64,000 nucleotides of DNA from the NCBI GenBank assembly GCA_030686995.1, contig CM060685.1, positions 27,357,204-27,421,203 on the forward strand. The letters are read 5' to 3'. Below, piece after piece: positions 11,496 through 23,628 of the stretch; within the stretch, counting starts at the first letter, position 1; each line of letters begins with the position of its first letter. The position numbers and the translations under genes are program-made. The stretch comes from Artemisia argyi (Eukaryota > Streptophyta > Magnoliopsida > Asterales > Asteraceae). The notes under the pieces are model-generated. The model was not told where the DNA came from. It saw only the letters and a program-made list of their open reading frames with translations, and did not search any database.

Positions 11496-14077
11496 TAAGT
11501 TAAATCAAGTAAAAACAAACCGCTACATACAAGCAGTAGTTCCTGTCAATAATCTTGTTCGATTATCAGCACATACCTCTTTGTTCTCTCCTCTTTAAAT
11601 CATCTAACTTCTGAAGCCAAAATTTAATTGAGTAATTAGTAATTAATTTATCATCTTAATCAACTACTTCTTGGGCTAATTTCAGTTTGTGTGACAGTGA
11701 TCTTGAAACTCGTGGTGTTCCTTGTAATAAATCAACAACAATTGTGGTCTTCTTACATCAATGTGGTGGTGCACTGTTATATCTAGAACCGTCTTCTTGC
11801 TCACTGGTATGAGTCCCATCATGCTCCATATCACCTCTATCTTAGCCCACAAGCAATCTCAAGGACCATCCAGGAGTCGAGGCATGGTGAGTATTACTGG
11901 AATTTATACATTGCTACGACTTCCTGTGTAAAACAAAATAAGTATATGAGTGACAGCATCCACAAGTCCATCGGCACAATTAGAGAATTGTGATCTACCC
12001 ACATAATTTCTGAGATAAATTATTATTGAAATATACAGAGTTCGAAGAGCCACAAGACCAGAAATGAGTAATCCTCTGTAATATCCATTGCATTACATAT
12101 ATATGAGAAGGCAAATATGGAACAGACGCATCCTGATACTTGAGTACTCATTTTTCTTGACACAAAACTTTGAACATATTTTACTTCCAACAATAATAAG
12201 CTATAAACATCGCTCCCCTGGTGCTACAGTTGGACTCCTAACTTGTGAAAATATACATGAGAAACGTTGTTGGCTTAACTAAGCAAAGATACAAAAAGTA
12301 GAGTTATCAATTAATTAACAGAAAAATAATTATACAAAGAAAAATAAGTTAAGGCTGAAATCATTATTACTTGATTTGAAAAAGGCTACCGACGTATGCT
12401 ACAAGCGGACATTTCATATGTGCTGCCCTCATAACCTATCACATCATCTTTTATATACAAAATACAGGATCCAAACGAACAGTCTTAAGACTCAAAGTCT
12501 CACATCCGGATATACAACCACTGGTTGCTTCTCTGCTATTTAGGGAACCACCACTTATATAAATAGGACAATTGTTTATCTATTCCTCACCATGGTATCT
12601 AGAACTTCTACAATTACAAAGAATTTTGGGGTATCCAATCAACTTAGATATACACTTTAATTGTGATTGTGTAATCTTTTGCAGAATCACATGGTAAATA
12701 TCAGTTAACGCCTTAAGATCAGTAGACACAAAGAAACCCAAACCAACAGAACAGTGGCAGCAAACACCATCCAGGTGATGTTGCATTTTAATAATATTCC
12801 ATATTTCCGAGACATGTGTTACATCTTTTCAATTAAAGACCGAAAGTTTTTCATCTGATGGCTAATATGAGATCAAACAGTTTACTAAAGGAGACTTTTG
12901 TTAAGCAATCACATATAACAATCAATAAAAACATGCGAGAATTGCGTACTTTTAAAAGATAAAAAACCCTTTCATATATGTACCTTTGCCGAATGGTTAC
13001 GCTCCTTTGTTGGACTTTATAAGGTTGCACACAAAGAATCGCCTTTCTGTAAGTTTTTTTAACCGAGGTAGTGGATATGATCTCTGACAGTAAGACTAAT
13101 TGTATGGTACGTTAATATTGGCAGTATCGTTGACAGTTTAAGTCATTTTCGTCTTTTGATATACGACATCATAAATATTAAAAACATGCTTATAATATTT
13201 AAATAATAATTACAGTTAAACTATTGAATTACTTATTTACCAAATAAGTATTACATTTCATCTGAAAAAAGGCACCATACAATCAACAAAGGCTGTGATT
13301 GTTCATGATGAGCACTTGTGAACTCTTTTTACTCAAACTCAGGATTTTGATCTCCTTCGAAACTCTTGAATTATAGCCTCTTTCAAATAGCTATATATCT
13401 TTCATTACTTTATCATGCTGGCAAAAAGCTACTCTTCATCCAAGTCCGCAACAACAAAGCATCCATATTGCGACATTTGTATTAATTACCACATATCATC
13501 AATTAACCAGCTTCCTCTCAAATTCTTGAACTCTCGATTTTCGTACTTTCTTGTGAACCACTGCTACCTTTAAAAAGATGTAAGAATCAGATCAAAAAAC
13601 ATGTGGCCAGTTTGCCAAAGCCTAATTTTGATAAAATATACCATGTCGCAATAAAAAGATAAACATTTGCTTCAATCAAAACAATAAACAACATACATCG
13701 TAACTGTAATTATAAATATACAACAATAATAAGTAATGAACGTCATTTTTTTCTTGGTAACAAATGAGAGCTTAAAAGCAACGATGTGCTCAAATCCACT
13801 GTAAACACAAATATATGAGCCGCCAAACATAATCTTTTGTTGTATGATTTCCGGCTAGGATTTCATATCATGTGTTGAATGTCACTTTGTAATTGGTATT
13901 AGTCTCATACTCATAGGGACTTGTCTTTTGGTTGTATGAACTTACGTGAGCATGTCACATGAACATATAGAAAATAACAACACAAATCAAGCATAAGTAA
14001 GGCATCATGATCATCACAGCCACACAAATTCATATAAAATTTGAACGATCATGAAGAGTGACAATTACCATTTAATT

Positions 14078-14158
14078 CAGGTTCGTGCTAAATGCCTAAT
14101 AAGCTTGTTCATTGTGATCTTTGGCTCATCAGTTGTCTCATCAGGAAGGGTAATATAC
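14078..14158 (-). pseudogene. Short exon-like block in Helitron, unrecognised
   Basis: An open block of 26 codons after an AG on the minus strand, with TLPDETTDEPKITMNKLIRH, ending in a stop. It looks protein-derived but I cannot name it. Confidence 0.25.
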
Positions 14159-14348
14159 TAAAATAAGAGCATATGTAAACAAACTAAACAAAACGAATGA
14201 AAACAATAGACGCACAAAATCCAGAATAAAATATGTAATCAGAACCTAAGTCACGTCTATAGAAATTGTCGTATGATGATTGGGTTAATGAAAAATTTTA
14301 CTTGCAATGTACGGAAAACCTTTTTTCATTGTTCTCATTCACAACTTT

Positions 14349-14435
14349 TTATTTATACAAAGCTTGTCTCCTGAAGACACATCCTTTTCCCACATATATA
14401 GGTCCTTGGATTCCGTACAACCCTTTCATGTTAAT
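14349..14435 (-). pseudogene. Captured cellulose synthase (CesA) exon fragment
   Basis: The minus frame reads [12 protein letters not shown], then [15 protein letters not shown], then a stop. This is the highly conserved plant CesA segment before the QxxRW region, normally [21 protein letters not shown]. It starts right after an AG (splice-acceptor context) and is cut by a stop within 29 codons. Thr to Lys in the GTG motif and Asp to Tyr in the KGLDG motif mark it as a relic. No other CesA exon is visible nearby, so a single exon was captured or retained. Confidence 0.85.
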
Positions 14436-15472
14436 CTTAAAAAGCACAAAAGGGAAAAACAATAAATTAGTTATTTGCACATATATGTTTGACGAAGCTC
14501 ATCTTCAGTCAGTGACTCCACACCCAATAAACAAAATAAAGAAAAGAGTTGTAAGCATCAATGGTAGGAGTGTGTTACCTGAAAGACTGGAGATGTGCCT
14601 GAATCTGGTTCAATGATAGTATTTTTCATCAGATTGTACCTGCAATTAAAACATATATATTGTGAGCGAGATGTTCTTGTTACTATAAAAAATGATGCAT
14701 GACTGACGAATACATGATGAATGTTAGATGAATGACGAATAGGGTTTTGAGAAAAAAGATACATGATAATGAACTGTTTTTACTTTTTTTATTGGTTATA
14801 CACAGGAATTTTGGGTTTTGATTAAACCCTAATCTATATTTGACAACTTTGACAATCTTATTGTTTCATGCAATATAAATTATGAGTTGTAAATTTTATC
14901 ACAACTATTGGAATGATCCAATGGTTGAGGTGTTGTTTATTTGTGCCTCCCATCACATGTTCGAATCTTGGCAAATCCCTTTTTACACAAATTAAATCCA
15001 GATTTTATAAATGGAAAAGTATTGCTTACATGAATTTCATAATTTAATTATTTCAAAATTAAGTAAATTTCGAAAATTTTAAAAAAATTGTAAAACTTAG
15101 GAAATTAAAATAAATCCGAAAAATATTGAAAAAAAAATAAAAACAAATTAACTTTGTTGCTTACATGTATGTATTGTGATGACATGGCAGAAATTGAATT
15201 ACATGGCAATGACTGGACAATGAGGTGGCAATACGCGTGTAACGCCTCCTGTTATATATAATGTAGAGATATATACGTTTATAAAAGAAGGAAAAAAAAA
15301 TGAAACGTAATGATAGGAAGGTAAACCCACGCCTCACACTAATCCAAAACAAATAAAGATACACGCTCTCTTTTTCCCTTCCCCATAAAACGCATATCAA
15401 ACTTTTATCTTCAAAAAAAAAAAAAAATTAGATCTGCTTTCTCTCCTTCCCTTCCCAAGAAACAGAAAAAAA

Positions 15473-15503
<31 letters not shown>

Positions 15504-16172
15504 AAAAGAAGATAATCAAGAATCATGTGGTGCAAAATACTTTCGAGCCTCGAATCCCCCTCCAAAGATAACCCTTGCACGCCAAGGGGATGCTTTTGCA
15601 CTGTAAACCCCTTTTCCAGCCAAGAAGGATCACGAGTTAACATATGAAGATGGCCAAGATTTGTTTTTAGCCTATTTTTGGTTAAAACCGAACCCCAAAA
15701 ATCAAAGGTAGGATTAGGGTTTTCCATTTTTTTTTTCTTTTTATTTCTCCATCCAGACCATCTTGCACCACAACTCTTCTGGTGTGGTTGGCTTGCTTGG
15801 GCTCGGATTGGAACTCCTTTCTTGTAACCTCTTCAAGATTTGTAAGAAATCTCAAACCTTATTTATAAATTCGATTATGTATTTGTTTGGTTATTTTCTT
15901 TTAAAATATTAATGAATTAATTTTAAATCTGAAGAAACCCTAATTTTTATTATTGATTATTAGATGCTAAGTGGTTAGGGCTTTGGTGATTAAGGATAAA
16001 TTAAGAGTTATGGGCATGTTTAATTGAAGAAGAACTTAAGAATGAACCTGTTGTGATTTATTTATGAATCGAATTTTTTTTATTTGGTTGAATTGATATT
16101 AAATTGATAGGGCTTTTATAATTAAAGGTAAATTAGACATGGTGGTATGATTTAATTAAAGAAAATGTAAAA

Positions 16173-16210
<38 letters not shown>

Positions 16211-18404
16211 TAAGTTCGAACCAGTTATGAATCGAAATAATTTTTTTGGGTTTCGACTTATAAAAGTTTCTTGTTATGCGAATGAGCTTAGATGTGTTAT
16301 AAAGATTTTACTTGTTAGAGTTAAAACTTTCAAGTTGTGTTGATTTACTAAAAAGATGAATTTTTGTTGGATCGATTTTGGATTAGTCTAAAACTGTGAA
16401 TATATGCATTTCTTTTGTTATTGTTGTTGTTGTTATTGCGTTGCTGTGGCTCGATCAACACAAACCAAAACCAAACCAAAACTAAACTTGGACCAACACT
16501 GGATACTTGTTGCGTTATACTGCTGTCGAATCCCTTGCGTAAACATATAGCCATATATATATTTTTTTCTGTCGAACCCAAGTAACAATATGTAGCTAAG
16601 GAGAAGTGTATAATTTGAAGTAGTATATATTGTTTGGTGCATCTGGTTGTATCCATGGTTTGGTGTCGAGGAGACAGTTGAGCCAAGCCCAACTCACGGC
16701 CAAATATTAACGGCCCATTGGTGTTCTAAAAGCCCAACTCAAATCAATAATACATAAGCCCACATAAAATTCTGTTATAGCGGTATTAAAATTTCTATAG
16801 AATAAAAGTTGCAACAATTATAAACTTAGACTTAATGCAAAACTCACGTAACGGGTTATCATTTACTCGCCCACGAGTGTTAACATACTTTCCGTCATAT
16901 GAAAAATCGACAACATAAACTGTAAACATATATGATCTATTAACACAACACAAACTTGATGGTAATTATTTTGTCGACAAGTTATAGAAATTTAAGTTCG
17001 GAGCATTTATGCCAACATAAACATTAGACAATTTGAAAATATACTTGTATAATAATTTGAGTTTTCGTGTATAAAATAAAATCGGACTTTTACTTATTTA
17101 CTTATAACTAAAACTCTATTTTTAACGAAGCATATAATTTAGTCGTCGTCGCATATTGAGACCACCACAAAGAAATTTATATACAACCAACATTATTAGA
17201 AATGAACTTTTTATTATATAGATAGAAGTTATTTTTTTTACCACTCCTTTCAATTGTTATTACATGACATATATATATGTACATACTTAAAAATCTCATT
17301 ACGATAATGTTACATATTCCGTCAACACTTAAACTATTATTGAAGCTACTTGCTCGCACCTCGTCGCCAACTATTATCGAACCAAGAGTTATATACTCCT
17401 ATGTATCAATAATTATACACGTGGAAATTTGCTTACAAACATAAACCCAACCACACAAGCAGCAACGATACGAACATTTCTTTAAGTTTCTTTTAACTTA
17501 TTAAAACATCGTTGTGTCTTAATTGGTATTCTAAACTAAATTATTGCCGTACTATTCTAGGTCGCGTGTCGGTGCCGCTCACTATTACTATTTGACTTTT
17601 CGCTATCGCGACTACTAATCACTAAGGTGAGTTTATAGCCCCACTTTACTTATACTTGTTTACAAAACTATGGGGTGAGAAACATGCAAAACATTTTCTG
17701 GACCATACTATTATTTCTCAACACTATTGCGTAGTTAGCCTAAGCCCTGAACCCACTGTTATGCCCACTTTCATGAACCGTTAATTCCTGTTAGGATGCG
17801 CGATTGATATAGATAGATCTATTGGGGGTAACTCCCCCGTTCGGTTGGCCAGACGGGTCAATGCGAATGTATACCAAGTCGGACTACGAGTGTATTGGGT
17901 TAAACACTCGCTATGGGCCCTCACTATTATTATATGTGCTACATTGTGGCATACTATGCTGTTTAGCTTCGGTTGCATGAACTTAGTGCTAGCGCGATAG
18001 ATTATTTTTGTATGACATTATATGCGTTGTAATGTTTGTACACAAAACTATTGGTCCACATTACTTTACTGATAAACCTATAGACTCACCAGCTTTTTGC
18101 TGACTTTTAGCATGTTTACTCAGGTGTTTGAGCTGCTTATTTTCGTCAAGGTATGGCAAGGCGATGGTCATAATCTATTTACCTAAGTGTTTTTACACAA
18201 CATTATGACTTGTTTTTATGGGACCATTTGACATTGGGCTTATCTATTTATTTTAAAACTTGATGTAAACTTGAATGAATTTTAATGAAATGTATTTGTA
18301 ACGGAGTATGTATTCCGTTCTTTATTATCTTGTGTTGTGATCTCCAATTTAGTAGCACCCCATGACCCTAATGCTTCCGCTGTACCGATTTTGGGGGTGT
18401 TACA

Positions 18405-19668
18405 CAAACAGTTATCGAGATGATGCACACCCGGACCAGCAATGATAGCTTTACCGTGCTCCTCAATGGAACAAACAACCGTAAGGTCGGATTTATCTAG
18501 CAGTTGCAGACTTTTTTAAGCTTTGGAAGATCGTTTCGATCCGTACATTGAACCCATAACGGACAATCGTGACAATGAGAATTTCATGGCACAAATTGGA
18601 TGCGCCTTGCCTTCGTCCACGTTTGTTAAAGTTGCAGAATTGGTGATGACCTCACCCAAACTGGCCATTGCAACTATGTTCCCACAAGGAACATATTGAA
18701 CAGATACAAAATTATCTCTCATCCAAATACGTGTGCTTTGAATACTCTTCTCATAAATATCATGATCATTCTCGCTACCAAAAAGAAAGTTGGGTCCCAT
18801 TATCCTAACCTCCATATTGGTTGAAACTTTACCAGCAAACACACGACCAAAATCGAAGAATCTACCTGCTTGCTCAAGAGAAGGAATCATTTTAGACACA
18901 TATAGGATTAGAGGACCATCGGGATCACACTTTCGGAAATTTTTCGCATAACGATCTTCCATCCGACCCTTATCTAAATTATTAAAACGGTATTTCTGAG
19001 CAGTAGCCGGCGAAGGCAGACGAAAAATCATTATTTCAAGTACAACCTTACCAGCAGGAATCCAAGCCTGCAAGACACGCTTCTTCAATGCGTCTTGATT
19101 CAACTGTCTATTTGGTTTAGTCAAAGTCACAACATACTGTCTCGAAAAGGACCATAAGTTGTCTTTTTTGTTTTCATTGCACATTTTGATAAACTGCTTT
19201 ATGGGCTCATAACAAAACATAACAAACCCATGTTTGCAAGAAGGAGATCCGGTGTTTTGTGGGATCTACCTTTTTGTATCCGGGTCATAAAAGTTATCGC
19301 CCCAAAGCTTTTTCATCATCTTAGACTCGTCTTTTTTTAAATTGGAAGCACACTTTCTTGCGAATTTGGTCAAAGTAAATGCCTAACCGTGCAACCCAGT
19401 CGAAAAGGCAACAGTACCTTTATTGGGGTTAAACCCGACATCGCCTAGAAGCGGGTGCTTATAATTAGACATAACGACATTAGCTTCATCAATAACCTCT
19501 TTTAATGTTTGATAGGTAGCTTCACCGTCAAGGTAAAGTTCAAGGAAACATTTGTCGATCTAGTTGACTGTTAAGACATGATGAATACTTTCAATAAGGG
19601 CTTGAGGAAGAACGGTTTTGGTCTGCATACGGACACCTTCAATACAATCGAATTCGACCAGTGCACCA
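18405..19668 (-). pseudogene. eEF2 pseudogene copy A (partial, cut by gypsy insertion)
   Basis: Read on the minus strand, it runs from the late G domain (IEGVRMQTKTVLPQAL) through CYEPIKQ, the IPAGKV linker and domain II (YVSKMIPSLEQ, RIMGPNF, VPCGNIVAMA, HPICAMKFS) to the segment before domain III/IV, where it meets the LTR at 18404. At least three in-frame stops occur: in the NKxD guanine motif (near 19560) and at two former Trp positions near 19260-19430. eEF2 is the GTPase that moves tRNA and mRNA on the cytosolic ribosome; this copy cannot do so. The rest of the copy should lie left of the gypsy element, outside the window. At about 19669 it abuts the N-terminus of copy B head to head. 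Confidence 0.92.
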
Positions 19669-19723
19669 TGGACAACAAGCATAACATCCGTAATGTGTCT
19701 GTTATTGGTCACATTTATCACGG

Positions 19724-20359
19724 TATGTTAACAGCCTTTGTTTCTAAATCAATTTCTACTTAGTGTACTTTGAATCCGTGAATGGAAGACATTTAGTATG
19801 AAATGTCATTGTAACATGTTATGGTTTTCTTGTGAAAAAAGGTGAACCTCAAGGTTCTATTTTTTTTACTTGTTGATGTTACACCTTAAGCATTTTCTCT
19901 GTCTACTATAAGTATGTGATGTTGAAATTTGTTCATGTTAAGATTAGATTCTATAAATAGCTGGTATTAAAGTTTATGATGTGCTCAGATATACAGAATT
20001 TTACAAAAACTCGCCCCATATAAGGTAGGACCTCACCGGAAAATGATGGAAGATCTACATATCTGTTTTACCGCGAATAAAAAAAATTTATCCACGTCGT
20101 AAAACATAATTAGATCATTATTTACCTTTCACGCGTCGATGGTAAAACATAACCAGATCATTAAAAAAAACCCCATTTTCTCTAATTTTGTAATTGAATT
20201 TTTGGGACATATCTTGAATCAACAACAATGCATGCCATTTTCTGTCAAGAATTTATTAATTACGTGTTCATTTTCGGTTTTGTTGTCTTCTTACATGACC
20301 GTCAAGTTTTATCTCTTTCAATTGCTACTTATAATTGATATATTTCTTTTTCATAACAG
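19724..20359 (+). other. Intron of eEF2 copy B
   Basis: GTATGT at 19724 and AACAG at 20359 flank 636 bases of T-rich sequence. The flanking reading is ...HIYHG / GKSTLT..., matching the intron position inside the P-loop of plant eEF2 genes (family knowledge). Confidence 0.82.
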
Positions 20360-21284
20360 GAAAATCAACTTTGACCAACTTTCTTATTGCTGCTACCAAT
20401 AATAATGAACCAAAAACTGGCGTAGATGAAGCAAAGAGTAGCACCATCAAGTCAACTGGTATATCCCTATACCACAAGATGGTCGAATCAGATCTAAAGG
20501 GTTTCATGGGAAAACATAAGGAAGAGGAACATAAGTGAGAGGAAATTAATGGAGAGGAGTACCTTATCAACCTCATCGATTCACCGGGGCACGTTGACTT
20601 TTTTTCCAAGGTTACTGCTGCTCTACGTATCACTGATGGTGCACCGGTCGTGGTCGATTGTACAAAAGGTGTCTGTATGCAGACCAAAACCGTTCTTCGT
20701 CAAGCCCTTGATGAAAGTATTCATCCCGTCTTGATTGTCAACAAGATGGATAAATGTTTCCTTGAACTTAACCTTAATGGTGAAGCTGCCCATCAAACAT
20801 TAAAAGAGGTTATTAATGAAGCTAATGTTGTTATGTCTTATTATAAGTACCCGCTTCTCGGCAATGTCGGGTTTTACCCCAACAAAGGTATTGTTGCCTT
20901 TTCGGCTGGGTTGTACGGTTGGGCATTTATTTTGACCAAATTCGCAAGAAAGTGTGCTTCCAATTTAATAAATACGAGTCTGAGATGATGGAATAGCTAT
21001 GGGGCGATAACTTTTATGACCCGGATATAGAAAAGTGGACCACACATAACACCGGATCCCTTCTTGCAAACATGGGTTTGTTATGTTTTGTTATGAGCCC
21101 ATAAAGTAGATTATAAAAATGTGCAATGAAAACGAGAAAGACAACTTATGGTCCTTTATGAGATAGTATGGTGTGCCTTTGACTAAACCAGATAGACAGT
21201 TGAATAATGACGCATAGATGACACGTGTCTTGCAGGCTTGGATTCCTGCTTGTAAGGATGTACTTGAAATGATGATCTTTCGTC

Positions 21285-22187
21285 TGCCTTCACCGGCTAC
21301 AGCTCAGAAATATTGTTTTGATAATTTAGACAAGGGTCGGATGAAAGATCGTTACGCGAAAGCTTTCCGAGAGTGTGATACCGATGGTCCTCTAATCCTA
21401 TATGTGTCTAAAATGATTCCATCTTTTGAGCAAGCAGGTAGATTCTTAGCTTTCGGTCTTGTGTTTGCTGGTAAAGTTTCAACCAATATGGAAGTTAGGA
21501 TAATGGGACCCAACTTTGTTTTTGGTAGCGAGAATGATCATGATCTATATGAGAAGATTGTTCATAGCACACGTATTTGGATAAGAGATAATTTTGTAAC
21601 TATTGAGAATGTTCCTTGTGGGAACATAGTTGCAATGGCCAGTTTGGATGAGGTCATCACCAAATCTGCAACTTTAATAAACATGGACGAACTCAAGGCG
21701 CATCCAATTCATGCCATGAAATTCTCAGTTTCGCCAGTTCGCCGGCTACTACTCAGAAATACTGTTTTGATAATTTAGACAAGGGTCCGATGGAAGATAC
21801 TTACGCGAAAGCTTTCTGAGAGTGTGATCCCGGTGGTCCTCTAATCCTATATGTGTCTAAAATGATTCCTTCTCTTGAGCAAGCAGGTAGATTCTTTGCT
21901 TTCGGTCTTGTGTTTACTGGTAAAGTTTTAACCAATATGGAGGTTAGGAAAATGGGACCCTACTTTGTTTTTGGTAGCGAGAATGATCATGATCTATATG
22001 AGAAGAGTGTTCATAGCATACGTATTTGGATGAGAGATAATTTTGTAACTGTTCAGAATGTTCCTTGTGGGAACATAGTTGCAATGGCCGGTTTAGATGA
22101 GGTCATCACCAAATCTGCAACTTTAACAAACGTGGACGAACTCAAGGCGCATCTAATTCGTGCCATGAAATTCTCAGTGTCACCAGT
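21285..22187 (+). repeat. Tandem duplication of eEF2 domain II in copy B
   Basis: Two direct copies of ~450 bp (21285-21735, 21736-22187), each from the PSPATxQKY segment to FSVSPV. The join is CGCCAGTT/CGCCGGCTAC. The same join occurs at 24311 in copy D, so copies B and D inherit one ancestral duplication. Confidence 0.88.
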
Positions 22188-23024
22188 TGTTCATCATGGG
22201 TTCAATGTAATGATCGAAACGATCTTCCAAAGCTTAAAAAAGGTTTGCAACTGCTTGATAAATTCGACCTTATGGTTGTTTGTTCCATTGAGGAGCACGG
22301 TAAAGCTATCATTGCTGGTCTGGGTGTGCATCATCTCGATAACTGTTTGATTGCCCTAAAAAAGATCCTGTTGTCTTATGCCTTGAAACCTTTATTAAGA
22401 AAGATTCTTGTGCCGTGAAGGGTCTGTCTAGGAACAGGTTGAACAACTTGTCCATGAAAGCTATGCCATTGGGGGACGAGCTTGCAAAGGCTATTGACGA
22501 TGGGAGAATTGGTAAAGTTTTAGCCACTGGGCCGAATATGCTTGTCAGTAGTTGTAGAAATGTCAATAACTTGAAAGATGTTAAGGATTCAATTGATTTC
22601 ATTTTTCAAATTCTACAAAGGAAGGTGTGTTGGCTAATGAAAACATGATGGATGTATGCTTTCACATTTGTGATGCCAAGCTTTGTAATTCCAAACACCT
22701 TGGCGTTGATGAAATTATTCCAACAACAAAAAGTGTTATGTACGGTTTACAGCTCGCAACTAAACCCTGACTTCTCAAGCCAGTCTACCCGGTTAAGATT
22801 CAGTGAACAAAAAGAAAACTTCCTCAGATCAGGCGTGAGCTGAATTACCATGGGGAAGTGCTTGAGGAAAAGGTCGGTACCCTATTTTACAACATTCAAG
22901 CTTATCTACCTGTTCATGCATCTTTTGTACTGTCTAGCCATTTGGGGAACTATTGTCAATGAGTGTTTGATCGTTGGGTTATGATGATTTATGATCCACT
23001 TGATCCTAGTTCTCCTACAAGAAC

Positions 23025-23628
23025 CATAAGGTTAGATTTATCTAGTAGCTGTAGACTTTTTTTAAGCTTTGGAAGATCATTTCGATGCTTACATTGAACC
23101 CATAATTGACAACCGGAGACACTGCGAATTTCATGGCACGAATTGGATGCCCCTTGACTTCATCCACGTTTGTTAAAGTTGCAGAATTGGTGATGACCTC
23201 ACCTAAACTGGCCATTGCAACTATGTTCCCACAGGGAACATTCTGAACAGTTACAAAATTATCTCTCATCCAAATACGTGTGCTTTGAACACTCTTCTCA
23301 TATATATCATAATCATTCTCGCTACCAAAAACAAAGTTGGGTCCCATTATCCTAACCTCCATATTGGTTGAAAGTTTACCAGCAAACACACGACCGAAAG
23401 CGAAGAATCTACCTCTTGCTCAAGAGAAGGAATCATTTTAGACAAATATAGGATTAGAGGACCATCGTGATCACACTTTCGGAAAGCTTTTGCATAACGA
23501 TCTTCCATTCGACCATAGTCTAAACTATTAAAACGGTATTTCTGAGCAGTAGGCGGCGAAGGCAGACGAAAGATCATCATTTCAAGTACAACCTTACCAG
23601 CAGGAATACAAGCCCGCAAGACACGTTT
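23025..23628 (-). pseudogene. eEF2 pseudogene copy C (domain II fragment)
   Basis: The minus strand reads from RVLRACIPAGKV through PSPPTAQKYRF, YLSKMIPSLEQ and RIMGPNFVFG to SLKKVYS. A frameshift near 23415 (after SLEQ) separates two frames. It is truncated at both ends and wedged tail to tail with copy B and head to head with copy D. Confidence 0.9.

Larger units (their letters stand above)
10128..15269 (-). mobile_element. Non-autonomous Helitron (5,142 bp) nested in gypsy 3' LTR
   Basis: Read on the minus strand, the 5' end is TC followed by TCTACATTATATATAA (from 15269), preceded by A. The 3' end is an 8-bp perfect GC-rich hairpin, a 7-nt spacer and CTAG at 10131-10128, followed by T. 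These are canonical plant Helitron ends with A/T insertion and no target duplication. No Rep or helicase frame is present, so it would need proteins in trans. It carries at least one recognisable host gene fragment (cellulose synthase) and several exon-like open blocks. It must be younger than the gypsy element, whose LTRs differ by only ~0.3%. Unassigned stretches inside (11500-14000, 14620-15250) show only short AT-rich ORFs. Confidence 0.88.
1..18404 (+). mobile_element. Ty3/gypsy LTR retrotransposon, chromovirus-like, left end cut by window
   Basis: Order seen: LTR (1-3005), Met-type primer site, extra ORF, gag, protease, RT, RNase H, integrase, chromodomain-like tail, polypurine tract, second LTR (9575-18404). 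Positions 1-3005 and 15439-18404 are near-identical copies. I count about ten substitutions over ~2.95 kb plus length changes in A and AT runs, so insertion was recent. Domain order with integrase after RNase H defines Ty3/gypsy; long LTRs and a C-terminal chromodomain-like motif suggest the Tekay/Del chromoviruses (inference). The right flank (18405 on) is eEF2 pseudogene sequence, so the element lies inside that copy. The left flank and left target duplication lie outside the window; the right copy would start CAAAC. Confidence 0.93.
9575..18404 (+). repeat. 3' LTR of gypsy element, interrupted by a Helitron
   Basis: Starts TGTGACA after the polypurine tract and ends TGTTACA at 18404. The LTR proper is 9575-10127 plus 15270-18404, about 3,688 bp; 10128-15269 is a Helitron. 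Only the part from 15439 on can be compared with the 5' LTR here, because the window starts inside that copy. Assigning 9575-10127 and 15270-15438 to the LTR rests on the polypurine/TG start and on the Helitron ends. Confidence 0.87.
19669..23024 (+). pseudogene. eEF2 pseudogene copy B, nearly full span, with intron and internal duplication
   Basis: It starts with KHNIRNVSVIGHIYHG, the eEF2 N-terminus less its first ~13 residues. GT at 19724 opens an intron of about 636 bp that ends at AG before GKSTLTNF (20360), the usual place of the plant eEF2 first intron. P-loop [12 protein letters not shown] and NKMD motifs are visible. Many stops and frameshifts follow (e.g. 20536, 20990-21220, 21816). 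The domain II segment occurs twice (21285-21735 and 21736-22187). The C-terminal part runs past IIPTTKSV, LYHG-like and YDPLDPSSPT segments and breaks at 23024 against copy C. Keeping the intron shows it arose by DNA duplication, not reverse transcription. Confidence 0.93.

Noticed and set aside
20335..20988. Working eEF2 gene
   Set aside because: P-loop and other GTPase motifs are present, but stops and frameshifts follow within copy B and all other copies; none has an intact frame.
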